From positions 186,001 to 250,000 of the forward strand of contig CAZJVD010000001.1 of NCBI GenBank assembly GCA_964549505.1: DNA of 64,000 nucleotides, in the 5' to 3' direction. Below are positions 9,425 through 17,559 of this stretch, one piece after another (within the stretch, counting starts at the first letter, position 1; every line of letters starts with the position of its first letter). Origin of the DNA: CAZJVD01 sp964549505. GTDB lineage: Bacteria > Bdellovibrionota > UBA1018 > CAZJVD01. Under the pieces are notes generated by a model, which worked only from the letters and a program-made list of their open reading frames with translations, did no database searches and had not been told where the DNA came from. Position numbers and translations under genes: made by a program.

Positions 9425-9454
9425 AACCCCGGGATTCACGTCCCGGGGTTTTTT
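9425..9454 (+). terminator. Rho-independent terminator of the small basic gene
   Basis: A 10-bp stem (AACCCCGGGA and its complement) with a 6-nt loop is followed by six T. It overlaps the 3' end and stop codon of the convergent pyrD gene, so its left arm is also pyrD coding sequence. There is no T-run on the minus strand, so it should work mainly for the plus-strand gene. Confidence 0.92.
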
Positions 9455-10440
9455 AGTTTTAGGACCTCTAAACAGTTCCGAATAAAAGCCGGTCCGCCAT
9501 AGATCCAGCCCGTATAGACCTCAACCAGACGCGCTCCAGACTTAAATCGAGCGCAAGCTTCCTCGGGCGACAAAATCCCACCTACTGAAATCAAGTCCAT
9601 CGTCGTGTTTCGAGCTGCCCATGCGGTGCGAGCACGCGCGATCTCGGTCAAGCGACCACCACTCCAGCCGCCACTTCTGGCTTCGAGTGTGCCCGCCAAC
9701 GTGTTGGTCAGGATCATGCCTCGACAGCCCATTCCAAGCGCGAGCTTAAAGACGGTTGAAAGATCCGCCTCTTCAAGTTCGGGCGCTAGCTTGACGAGCA
9801 CCGGAACGGTGGTTTTCTGACGACCCAAGACTTCCATCACAGCGCCGATCATGGTTTTGAGCGCCTCAGGTTGCTGAAGACTGCGGAGGCCGGCTGTGTT
9901 GGGCGAACTCACGTTGATCACAAGATAGTCTGCTAACTCAGCCAAGACTTCGGTTGCAGCAGCATAGTCGCGAGGCGCGTGGTCCAACGCTGTATCGCGG
10001 TTCTTACCGATGTTCACCCCAATCCGAAATCCTGTGGGAAGATCAGGTCGCGCTTCGGCGATACGACGAGCGATGACCTCGGCGCCGTCATTATTGAATC
10101 CCAAACAATTGAATAGCGACCGCGTCTTGGGGTCACGAAAGAGACGCGGTTTCGGGTTACCGGGTTGCGGTCGAGGCGTCACGGTACCGATTTCAGCGAA
10201 ACCAAACCCGAGCCGCGGAAGAACACCGAGCAACCGCGCATTTTTATCAAAGCCGGCCGCTAGACCGATGGGATTGAGAAAGCTCAAACCTAACGCCGTC
10301 CGCGGAAGCGAGACCGATTGATTGGGTAGCAAGTGTCCACCCGTTTCGAGAGCGGCAAGCGCAGCCTCATGAACACGTTCTGCATCGAGACGAAACAAGA
10401 GCGACCGACCCAAATCCCAAAGCCGCTGCGAGACCTTCAC
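9436..10440 (-). CDS. pyrD: Dihydroorotate dehydrogenase (quinone), class 2
   Basis: A 334-residue membrane-associated flavoenzyme that oxidises dihydroorotate to orotate with quinone, the fourth step of pyrimidine synthesis. It has the class 2 N-terminal helix (LLFRLDAERVHE), FMN-binding GLAAGFDKNA, the substrate loop NVSSPNTAGLR with the catalytic Ser, and the C-terminal SVGGI. The GTG start at 10440 overlaps the TGA of rsgA as GTGA and gives the usual family length (E. coli 336). A frame extending to 10647 is only an antisense-like extension through rsgA. Other pyrimidine genes (pyrB, pyrC, carA) sit 40 kb away. Confidence 0.95.
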   Translation of the reverse strand: MKVSQRLWDLGRSLLFRLDAERVHEAALAALETGGHLLPNQSVSLPRTALGLSFLNPIGLAAGFDKNARLLGVLPRLGFGFAEIGTVTPRPQPGNPKPRLFRDPKTRSLFNCLGFNNDGAEVIARRIAEARPDLPTGFRIGVNIGKNRDTALDHAPRDYAAATEVLAELADYLVINVSSPNTAGLRSLQQPEALKTMIGAVMEVLGRQKTTVPVLVKLAPELEEADLSTVFKLALGMGCRGMILTNTLAGTLEARSGGWSGGRLTEIARARTAWAARNTTMDLISVGGILSPEEACARFKSGARLVEVYTGWIYGGPAFIRNCLEVLKLKNPGT

Positions 10441-11210
10441 GATCGATCCACTGATGGAATAGGTGTGAAGACGCGCACACCGGGTGTATCGATCCATCGC
10501 GACGAAGCGGGACCAAAATGTAAGCGTGCTCCGGTTGTTGTGTGTTTTCCTTCGCCACGTCGTTCCGACAGTTCTCCGATGCGACCGGCATCTACCCCGA
10601 GCAAACGGCTGAGTAAGGATGTTTTTCCCACACCCGATTGTCCGCAAAAGAGTAAGGATCGACCGCGAACGGCTTCCACAAAATCTGCGGGCAACGTTTC
10701 CTGTAGTGCGCAGACACGAAAGATGGGGTGTCCCAAACCCTCCAACTTATCCATCGAGAAACTCTCGCTGGGTTTTTGATCGACTTTGTTCAGAAGAATC
10801 ATGAGCGACAACCCGAATGTTTTAGCAGAGAAAACAATCTGCTCGGTAAGGCGCCACGAGATCTCGGGCACACCTTGCGCACAAACGTAGACCACGCCAT
10901 CGAGATTACAACCCAATACCTGAATCGTATCGTCGCGATCCCCGGCGGCCATGCGCGCCCACATCGAAGAGCGCTTCTCACGGCCCACCACAACGTGATC
11001 ACCCGCTTCTTTTCGAACACGAACCCAATCTCCAACCGCCAGGGGTGTTTTTTCAACATAATCTGGAAAGGCTTCTGATCGCTCCGTCCAGAGCTTCGCG
11101 CGTCGGTAATGACAGAGCCATGCCTCAGCATCCGGACCTGTCGTGACTCGACACGATTTGGGATGGATTTCGACGACTTGAGCGCGAATAGTGGTTTCGT
11201 CTTCGTTCAC
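10437..11210 (-). CDS. rsgA: RsgA-type circularly permuted ribosome-assembly GTPase, short form
   Basis: A 257-residue GTPase of the YjeQ/RsgA family that helps mature the 30S subunit. The N-terminal OB-fold is followed by permuted GTPase motifs: G4 NKVD at 141-144, G1 GQSGVGKTS at 190-198, G2 in KHTTT at 222-226 and G3 DTPG at 241-244. The protein then ends 13 residues after DTPG, whereas family members normally carry another 60-100 residues with a Cys/His zinc module. The TGA is shared with the pyrD start (GTGA) and no continuation is visible in other frames, so this looks like a real truncated form rather than a frameshift. Confidence 0.9.
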   Translation of the reverse strand: MNEDETTIRAQVVEIHPKSCRVTTGPDAEAWLCHYRRAKLWTERSEAFPDYVEKTPLAVGDWVRVRKEAGDHVVVGREKRSSMWARMAAGDRDDTIQVLGCNLDGVVYVCAQGVPEISWRLTEQIVFSAKTFGLSLMILLNKVDQKPSESFSMDKLEGLGHPIFRVCALQETLPADFVEAVRGRSLLFCGQSGVGKTSLLSRLLGVDAGRIGELSERRGEGKHTTTGARLHFGPASSRWIDTPGVRVFTPIPSVDRS

Positions 11211-11270
11211 GGTGATCCCACTCTACATGTTCGCGTTTTGCCTTGCAAAAGCACGACGAAAGGCGTTCTC

Positions 11271-12065
11271 ATGGGTTCTGTGCTGCAGTCTGAAGATCGC
11301 GTCATCGTGCTGCGATCCGTGAATTATCAGGAACGTGACCGGATTGTGACCGGATTGTCCGAAGGACGGGGAAAAGTCACCGCGCGTGCGCATCACGCCA
11401 TTCAATCGAAGCGTTTCGGTGGTGGGCTCGAGCTGTTCACCTTGGGACGTTGGTCGCTCACGTTCAAAAATGACCAGGAATTTGGAACCGTCCTGTCAGT
11501 TGACGCACAATATGACTTCCCTGCCTTGCGCACCGACTTGGATCGCTTGGCTTTGGCAAGTTTTCTTGCCGAAGTTTTTCTACGTTTAGAGCTTCCAAAC
11601 GAGCCGGCGCCCGAGCTGTTTAAGCTTCTGGTCAATACGCTTCGTGCGCTAGAAAACTGTCCTGTAGAACGCGGGATCACTGTGATCAATGCGTTTCTCG
11701 CAAAGTTACTTTTTGCTCTTGGCCACCATCCCGCTTTCCACGCGTGTGATCAGTGCGGTCTTCGTCTTTCGGAAATGACAGCCCCCGAAGTAGCCGTGGG
11801 CACCCAAAATGTCGTCCTTTGGTGTGTGAATTGCCCAAGAACCGAGGGTGTTTTGTTATCGCGAACTCTGATCGAAGAATACCTCACGGTCTTTTCGCAG
11901 CCGGTCCGCTTGGCGGCGGCTCAAGTCACCACCACTCCTGACGACCAGCTCAAGCTTTTCAGAGTGCTTTTGAGAGTGATCGCATTTCACATCCCGGGCT
12001 TGGACCCAACAACCACGCATTCGTTTCAAAGTCTGCGGTTTCTTCAGTTAGAAGGCGAAGCCTGA
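11271..12065 (+). CDS. recO: DNA repair protein RecO
   Basis: A 264-residue RecO, the single-strand annealing and RecA-loading mediator of the RecF pathway. It has the N-terminal OB-fold, a helical core and a four-cysteine zinc site (C159, C162, C185, C188). The ATG at 11271 starts the normal N-terminus (SEDRVIVLRS); an upstream frame extends further but runs over the rsgA promoter side. It is divergent from rsgA, and its last 22 nt overlap the end of the convergent gmhB gene. Confidence 0.92.
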   Translation: MGSVLQSEDRVIVLRSVNYQERDRIVTGLSEGRGKVTARAHHAIQSKRFGGGLELFTLGRWSLTFKNDQEFGTVLSVDAQYDFPALRTDLDRLALASFLAEVFLRLELPNEPAPELFKLLVNTLRALENCPVERGITVINAFLAKLLFALGHHPAFHACDQCGLRLSEMTAPEVAVGTQNVVLWCVNCPRTEGVLLSRTLIEEYLTVFSQPVRLAAAQVTTTPDDQLKLFRVLLRVIAFHIPGLDPTTTHSFQSLRFLQLEGEA

Positions 12066-12649
12066 ACGGGCCCCTGAACAATCCCCTGAACAATCCAACG
12101 ACTGACATCGAGAAGATGATCGCCCACCCAACAGACACTTGGAGAAAAGTCAGATAACAACCCTTCTTGCTCGGTCCGCGTGCCCTCACCAGTCCGAACG
12201 AGCGCGACCCGTCCGCAACCCGCGCGGTGTCCAGCTTGAAGATCCGTCGCACGATCACCGACCATCACCGACTGCATGAGATCGATACCGTCGCGTTCCG
12301 CGCGCCGTTCGATCAACAAAGGATGCGGTTTGCGACAAGCACACTCTTCTTCGGGCTTGTGGGTGCAGTACTCGAATCCATCGATCGTGACATCGAAAGC
12401 ACTGAGTGCGATTTGAATCTGGGCTTCGATGCGCGAAAGCTCTTCGAGATCCAGAAGTCCGCGCGAAACACCCGACTGATTTGATACGACGATCAACCGA
12501 AAATCATGGTCTTTCAGGAGTCGAAGTGCAGGACCGACCTCATCAAACAGTCGAACATCCTCTGCACGGCGCAGATATCCGGGGTCGTGATTGAGTGTAC
12601 CGTCCCTATCTAGAAAAACTGCTTTTGGAGGGCGTGCACGATTCACCAC
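12044..12649 (-). CDS. gmhB: D-glycero-D-manno-heptose 1,7-bisphosphate 7-phosphatase (HAD)
   Basis: A 201-residue HAD phosphatase of the heptose pathway that removes the 7-phosphate from heptose bisphosphate for LPS core synthesis. DRDGT (14-18) carries the nucleophile and acid/base aspartates. NQSG is at 57-60, the GmhB zinc loop has C95, H97, C103 and C105, and the Mg-binding GD is at 131-132. The C-terminus carries an unusual repeated tail (IVQG-IVQG-PVQ) encoded by three 12-nt units at 12061-12096, partly overlapping the recO end. It fits with the heptosyltransferase-like gene at 54 kb. Histidinol-phosphatase is an alternative HAD function, but the zinc loop and LPS context favour GmhB. 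Confidence 0.9.
   Translation of the reverse strand: MVNRARPPKAVFLDRDGTLNHDPGYLRRAEDVRLFDEVGPALRLLKDHDFRLIVVSNQSGVSRGLLDLEELSRIEAQIQIALSAFDVTIDGFEYCTHKPEEECACRKPHPLLIERRAERDGIDLMQSVMVGDRATDLQAGHRAGCGRVALVRTGEGTRTEQEGLLSDFSPSVCWVGDHLLDVSRWIVQGIVQGPVQASPSN
12061..12096 (-). repeat. Three 12-nt tandem units at the gmhB C-terminus
   Basis: On the plus strand CCTGAACGGGCC is followed by two exact copies of CCTGAACAATCC. In gmhB they encode the four-residue repeat PVQG/IVQG. The first unit also contains the last bases of recO. Confidence 0.9.
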
Positions 12650-12722
12650 GTGTTAGGTTTAACACAGATGGTTGTCTGTGGTAACTCGGTTCGGGACCGA
12701 ATCACGATCTGATGAATGTCAC

Positions 12723-14492
12723 ATGATGAAAACCATGCGCTCCCTCAACAAACTCGCTCCGTACATACGCCCCCACATGGGACTGTTGAGCTTCACGTTG
12801 TTATTGGCGTTACCGCTTTCGGCGCTCCAAGCATCCCCTGTTCCGCTGGTCCAGTATTTTTGGAAGGAACTCGTCAACAACAAGAACGAACGCTATTTAT
12901 TGATTCTTCCGGCTGCCGTCATTGCGCTCTATCTCATCAATCTGGTCGTTCGTTTCTGTCATTACTTTCTACTTCGAATTGTCATCACACGCGTGAATCA
13001 GAAAATCCGAAACGACCTCTACGCTCATGTTCTTGGACTTTCTTCGGACTACTTCACGCATCAGAGTACAGGATCGTTGATCTCACGTGTGGGTTCGGAT
13101 CCACAGTATGTGGACAGCGGGCTCCAGGCACTCTCGACCCTCATTAAAGAACCCGTTAAGTTTCTGTGCCTCTTTGCTCTCGCTCTCAAGCTGAACTGGG
13201 AGCTGACTCTCATGATCATCTTGATCTTTCCGTTTCTGGCTTGGTTGTTTGTTTTTAACGGCAAGGCCCTCAAGCGCTACATCAGGCGCATGACTCACGA
13301 AAACGCGTCCCTGTTTTCGCGAATGCAAGAGTCGTTCACAGGGATCCGAATCATCAAGACGTTTCGTCTCGAACGATACGCTAAGAAGAAGTACCGCGAA
13401 CACACTCGAACGTTCGCTAAGACAGCCATGAAGACGGCTGCCATCCAAGAGCTCTCGCACCCGCTCGTCGAACTCCTGACGGCTTTTGCGATTGCTGCTG
13501 TGATCTACTTTGGCGGGCATCAAGTGATTGCGGCCAAGATGACCAGTGACGAACTCTTGGCCTTCATCGCTGCGTTCGGAATTATGATTGATCCCATACG
13601 CAAACTCAACGATGTGAACATCAACTTGGCGCAAACTGCCGCCGCCGTGGACCGTATTTTCGAGATTTTTTCATGGCGTTCGCGCATCGAGACGCCGGCT
13701 CATCCCATTCGGTTAGGCGAGTTCAAGCGCTCGATCGCATTGGAAAACGTATCGTTTTCGTATCCGGATGATCCTTCGCGTACGGTACTCGATGGATTCT
13801 CACTCGAGATCAAGAAGGGTGCTGTGGTCGCGCTCGTGGGCGCAAGTGGTTCTGGTAAGTCGACGGTCGCAAGCTTGATTCCACGGCTCTATGATGTGCG
13901 ATCGGGTACGATCAAGATCGACGGCGTCGATATTCGATCCGTCGGTTTGCATGAACTTCGCCGCTTTGTATCCGTCGTCAGCCAAGAGGTGATTCTTTTT
14001 AACGATTCAGTTTTTGAAAACATCCGCTGTGGAAAGCTCGACGCGCGTAAGGAAAAAGTGGAAGAAGCAGCGAGACACGCGCACGCCTGGGACTTCATCC
14101 AAGAACTTCCGAACGGCATCGACTCCGTGATTGGCGACCGCGGTCAAATGCTCTCGGGTGGCGAACGGCAACGTCTATCGATTGCGCGCGCGTTCCTGAG
14201 CGATGCGCCAATCTTGATTCTTGACGAGGCTACGTCAAGTCTCGACACGACATCGGAGCGGGCTGTGCAAACAGCGCTCGATGAGTTGATGGAGAACCGA
14301 ACCACCTTAGTGATCGCACATCGCCTGTCCACGGTTCGCCGCGCGGATTGGATCGTCGTGCTTCGCGATGGAAGAATCGTCGAGCAAGGACGACACGAAG
14401 ATCTCATGAACGTGGGTGGCGAATACGCCGAGTTTCTTAAGATGGATGGCTTGGACGATGCGCCCGTGACCAGCGCCACCAACCCTTCATAA
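12723..14492 (+). CDS. msbA: MsbA-like lipid/multidrug ABC exporter
   Basis: A 589-residue half-transporter with six membrane helices fused to one ATPase, the layout of lipid A flippases. Walker A GASGSGKST is at 373-381, the signature LSGGERQ near 477, Walker B ILILDEATSSLD at 498-508 and the switch His in IAHRLST at about 533. I took the ATG pair at 12723; a TTG at 12672 would add 17 poor residues. It is divergent from gmhB. The stop lies inside the 3' end of the convergent membrane-protein gene (56-nt overlap). Lipid A transport is inferred from the family and LPS context; a drug-export role cannot be excluded. Confidence 0.88.
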   Translation: MMKTMRSLNKLAPYIRPHMGLLSFTLLLALPLSALQASPVPLVQYFWKELVNNKNERYLLILPAAVIALYLINLVVRFCHYFLLRIVITRVNQKIRNDLYAHVLGLSSDYFTHQSTGSLISRVGSDPQYVDSGLQALSTLIKEPVKFLCLFALALKLNWELTLMIILIFPFLAWLFVFNGKALKRYIRRMTHENASLFSRMQESFTGIRIIKTFRLERYAKKKYREHTRTFAKTAMKTAAIQELSHPLVELLTAFAIAAVIYFGGHQVIAAKMTSDELLAFIAAFGIMIDPIRKLNDVNINLAQTAAAVDRIFEIFSWRSRIETPAHPIRLGEFKRSIALENVSFSYPDDPSRTVLDGFSLEIKKGAVVALVGASGSGKSTVASLIPRLYDVRSGTIKIDGVDIRSVGLHELRRFVSVVSQEVILFNDSVFENIRCGKLDARKEKVEEAARHAHAWDFIQELPNGIDSVIGDRGQMLSGGERQRLSIARAFLSDAPILILDEATSSLDTTSERAVQTALDELMENRTTLVIAHRLSTVRRADWIVVLRDGRIVEQGRHEDLMNVGGEYAEFLKMDGLDDAPVTSATNPS

Positions 14493-15057
14493 CGCTCACG
14501 ATACACATCAAGAAGCCGCTGATCTCAAAACCCAAAGAGAAAGGGTTCATCCGTGCTTCGAAATGTTCCTTTGCGTCGACGAAGAGATTGACGGGAAAAT
14601 GCGGACCCATGAACGGGAAAACGAGGCCGCGAAAGCGCGTCGAGACGAAAGTAAAATCCGCATAGAAACGATCTCGCTCGGTGGAAAACATTCGAATGGC
14701 ATCACCGATATGATCAAGCGCAAGGTGCGAGAACACACCGGCTGCCGCAAGAACCAGCAAGGATCGAGCGTCGCGGGACCGAAAGCGTCGACTCAAGAGC
14801 CAGAAGACCAAACACCAGAGCGGCACGCTATGGGCAAAAAGGCGCGTTCCCGAAAGCATACCGAGCTCAGGGCCACGCAGCCCGGTCCACCATGAAGCGC
14901 CGTAGTACGTCAGTTTGTCAATAATGTCGGGTACCCAGACGCCTGCAGCAAACGCGAGCCAGCGATGCCGATCGAGCGGCTTGAGAAGGTCCGAATTTTT
15001 TCGGGCGATCACGCGCACAACGCCGTAACCGAGCCCGATATGTCCAAGAGGAAGCAT
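14437..15057 (-). CDS. YdjM/DUF457-like membrane protein (putative metal-dependent hydrolase)
   Basis: A 206-residue inner-membrane protein with about four hydrophobic segments. It has conserved polar residues of the YdjM-type family: an N-terminal GHIGLGY, VPDIIDK, AHSVP and HLALDHIGD. Biochemical function of this family is poorly defined. The 3' end overlaps msbA by 56 nt tail to tail. Its start is divergent from the MFS gene, with only 36 nt between the two start codons, so the two promoters must overlap coding or each other. Confidence 0.7.
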   Translation of the reverse strand: MLPLGHIGLGYGVVRVIARKNSDLLKPLDRHRWLAFAAGVWVPDIIDKLTYYGASWWTGLRGPELGMLSGTRLFAHSVPLWCLVFWLLSRRFRSRDARSLLVLAAAGVFSHLALDHIGDAIRMFSTERDRFYADFTFVSTRFRGLVFPFMGPHFPVNLFVDAKEHFEARMNPFSLGFEISGFLMCIVSVMKGWWRWSRAHRPSHPS

Positions 15058-15093
15058 GGTCCGGTGAGGTCAGAGTATGCTAAATTGTAGGGC

Positions 15094-16482
15094 ATGTCGC
15101 GGAAATGGTGGTCCTTTTTGGCGGTCGGCTGCGGAACCTTCATGGCCACCCTCGATTCCAGCATCGTTAATATCGCCCTTTCGACGCTGACACGCGATCT
15201 TCAGACGGATCTCTCGCATGTCAAATGGATCGTCGTGATCTACTTCCTTGTCATCACGTGTCTCTTGTTGCCGGTCGGGCAGATCTCCGATCAGATCGGA
15301 CACAAGCGGGTTTTCAGCTGGGGGTTTTTCGCTTTTACATTGGGTTCACTGGCCTGCGCACTCTCGTCGACACTGCTGGGCCTCGTTGTCGCGCGCGCGT
15401 TCCAAGCTCTCGGTGCAGCCATGCTCATGGCGAACGGACCGGCCATCATCACTTCGACATTTCCTGTGCGCGAGCGAGGTGCCGCTCTCGGAAACCTTGC
15501 CATGATTGTGAGTCTGGGACTCATCAGCGGACCCGGTGTGGGCGGATTCTTGATTCAAAAACTGGGATGGCAGAGCGTTTTCTTGCTGAATGTTCCCGTC
15601 GGAATCATAGGGATGTTAGTAGCCTTTCGATTCATCGAAGACGACTCCCCCCGTAGTTTGCGTTTCAATCTCGATTGGGTCGGATCGATCTTACAGTTAA
15701 TCATCCTCGTCATCGTCATTGTGGCGATGGATCCACCCGATCACCCTGTACTCTTACAGTTGCAGAGTCGTGTCTTGTTCTGGCCCGTCATGGTGATCGC
15801 TTTTCTCTTGGGGGCTATCTTTATTCGATGGGAAGCTCAGAGTCAGGCGCCGGTTTTGGATCTCACGCTTCTGCGTAACCGAACGTTCTGGACCGCCAAC
15901 CTATCGGCGTTTTTCATGTTCACAGCTTACTCGGGAGTGGCTGTTCTGATGCCTTACCTTTTAGAGGAAGCGCTCGCGACACCGACGGATCGAGCCGGGT
16001 TTCTCATGACCGCCATACCCGTTGTTATTTTGGTAACGGCTCCGTGGAGCGGACGAGTGTCGGATTGGTTTGGAAGCCGAGAGATCTGTATTCTCGGAAC
16101 CTTGATTATGACCGCTAACCTGTTCTGGTTGGCAGGCTCGGGAGGACACGGTTTGCGAGCTGACACGGAAGAGATTTGGATCGTTCTCGCGCTCGTTTTG
16201 TCCGGTCTCGGGCTGGGACTTTTCCAGAGCCCCAATAACAACGCTATTATGGGCTCGGTACCTCGTCACAAGCTTGCTGCTTCCAGTGCGATGATGGCGA
16301 CGGTCCGCAATCTCGGCCTCGTCGTCGGAGCCGGAGTCGCGACGGGCACGTTTTCCTTTCGCCTCCATCAAGGCGACACGCTCATCGATGCCGCTCACTT
16401 CACGTTCTTTGTGGCCGCTATACTGGGTCTTGGCGCAACGGTGTCAGCCTTAGGTAAGACGCGCGGACCGCACTGGAAGTGA
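15094..16482 (+). CDS. MFS exporter, DHA2 (EmrB/QacA-type) family
   Basis: A 462-residue polytopic transporter with roughly 14 hydrophobic segments. The TM1 motif is GTFMATLDSSIVNIAL (family motif D1). The motif A-like loop GQISDQIGHKRVF lies between TM2 and TM3, and motif C (GLISGPGVGG) is in TM5. These mark the 14-helix proton-driven drug efflux group. No adaptor (EmrA-like) gene is adjacent, so it may act alone. Substrate is unknown. Confidence 0.88.
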   Translation: MSRKWWSFLAVGCGTFMATLDSSIVNIALSTLTRDLQTDLSHVKWIVVIYFLVITCLLLPVGQISDQIGHKRVFSWGFFAFTLGSLACALSSTLLGLVVARAFQALGAAMLMANGPAIITSTFPVRERGAALGNLAMIVSLGLISGPGVGGFLIQKLGWQSVFLLNVPVGIIGMLVAFRFIEDDSPRSLRFNLDWVGSILQLIILVIVIVAMDPPDHPVLLQLQSRVLFWPVMVIAFLLGAIFIRWEAQSQAPVLDLTLLRNRTFWTANLSAFFMFTAYSGVAVLMPYLLEEALATPTDRAGFLMTAIPVVILVTAPWSGRVSDWFGSREICILGTLIMTANLFWLAGSGGHGLRADTEEIWIVLALVLSGLGLGLFQSPNNNAIMGSVPRHKLAASSAMMATVRNLGLVVGAGVATGTFSFRLHQGDTLIDAAHFTFFVAAILGLGATVSALGKTRGPHWK

Positions 16483-16512
16483 GTTCAGGAACTGATACAC
16501 TAGAAAAGAACG

Positions 16513-17559
16513 ATGGCCTTCAAACGCAAACAAAAAGAACTGACACTTGAAGAAACGCTCGAGCTCGTCAAGAAAGAGCGCGCACCATTTTGGATCGGTT
16601 CGCCTCCCCTCGTGGCCGGCGTCTCGTTTGACGGCGTGGCTTCGCTTCACCCTCTCGACGCGGGTCTGGCGACGCATGACACCACGCTGGTCTTTGCGGA
16701 TCCGACCAAATGGTCGGGAGAGATCGCACTCGCTTACCTCTTCGAATGGCACCGACGCTTTCACGCCTTCGGGATGCGTTTCATCTTGGTTTTAAAAGTG
16801 CCAGCGCCAGCATGGATCGAGCCGAAAACTTACGAACGCTATATCGAAGTGAACCGCATCAAGTTTCCTACCGTCCTCGACAATGATGGCGGACTCCAGG
16901 CTGGTTTTGGCTTTCGAGGAGAACCACTCTGCGTCTTCCTGCACGAAGGGAAGCCCGTATTTTCACTCGACGGCGTCGACAAGTTTCCCGAATTAGAAGT
17001 CCGTTTTCAAGACACGCTTCGCGCTGGACAACCAGGACTCCCTCTCGCTCCACGATTTCGATACACGGGGCCGAAACATGCTGATTCCCGTGAGCTCAAT
17101 CTTCGAAAAAACGGCGGGGCGGTGCTGGGCAAAAGAGAAGATGCGGAAATACTCGCTAAAAAAAATCGTCAGAGTTGGATCGACACGCTCAAAGACGAGT
17201 CCGTCGTCCTGACGGGTGAATGGAAGGAAGACGGCGACTCCATCTCAACACAGGATTCAAAAGCCGAACTCTCTATCAAAATCACCGATCCCGGGCTCGC
17301 CGTTCTTGCACGCTCCGTAGCTCGCGGTGGTGAGATGTCTAAATGCATGGTCGAAATTGATGGTGGCCCGATCGTCGACACATTTGCCGGGCGTGACTTG
17401 GCCTTCGATGAACGCGGACATTCGTTTCTGGAGATCCGTACGCTGCAACTCTTTCGAGTGTTTCAGGACCTACCGCTCAAGATGCGAGAGGTGACCTTTC
17501 GCTTTCCATTTGCGAAGCAGATTCCGGTCGCTATTTTCGGTTTTCGAATGAGTCGCTAG
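16513..17559 (+). CDS. Thioredoxin-fold protein without the CxxC pair, with a DipZ-like C-terminal domain
   Basis: A 348-residue protein. Residues about 55-170 look like a thioredoxin fold (VFADPTKWSGE..., HRRFHAFGMRFILVLKV, FPTVLDNDGG and a GEPLCVFLHEGKPVFSLDG strand), but WSGE sits where CxxC would be, so no dithiol chemistry is expected. Residues about 215-345 (LTGEWKEDGD..., GGEMSKCMVEIDGG, HSFLEIRTLQLFRVF) resemble the beta-rich C-terminal domain of DipZ-type thiol proteins. There is no signal peptide, so it is probably cytosolic. The last 90 nt lie antisense to the end of queG. The fold is moderately supported; function unknown. Confidence 0.7.
   Translation: MAFKRKQKELTLEETLELVKKERAPFWIGSPPLVAGVSFDGVASLHPLDAGLATHDTTLVFADPTKWSGEIALAYLFEWHRRFHAFGMRFILVLKVPAPAWIEPKTYERYIEVNRIKFPTVLDNDGGLQAGFGFRGEPLCVFLHEGKPVFSLDGVDKFPELEVRFQDTLRAGQPGLPLAPRFRYTGPKHADSRELNLRKNGGAVLGKREDAEILAKKNRQSWIDTLKDESVVLTGEWKEDGDSISTQDSKAELSIKITDPGLAVLARSVARGGEMSKCMVEIDGGPIVDTFAGRDLAFDERGHSFLEIRTLQLFRVFQDLPLKMREVTFRFPFAKQIPVAIFGFRMSR

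Noticed and set aside
9605..9820. Plus-strand frame of 71 residues opposite pyrD
   Set aside because: It lies within the well-supported pyrD coding sequence and has no recognisable domain or ribosome site.
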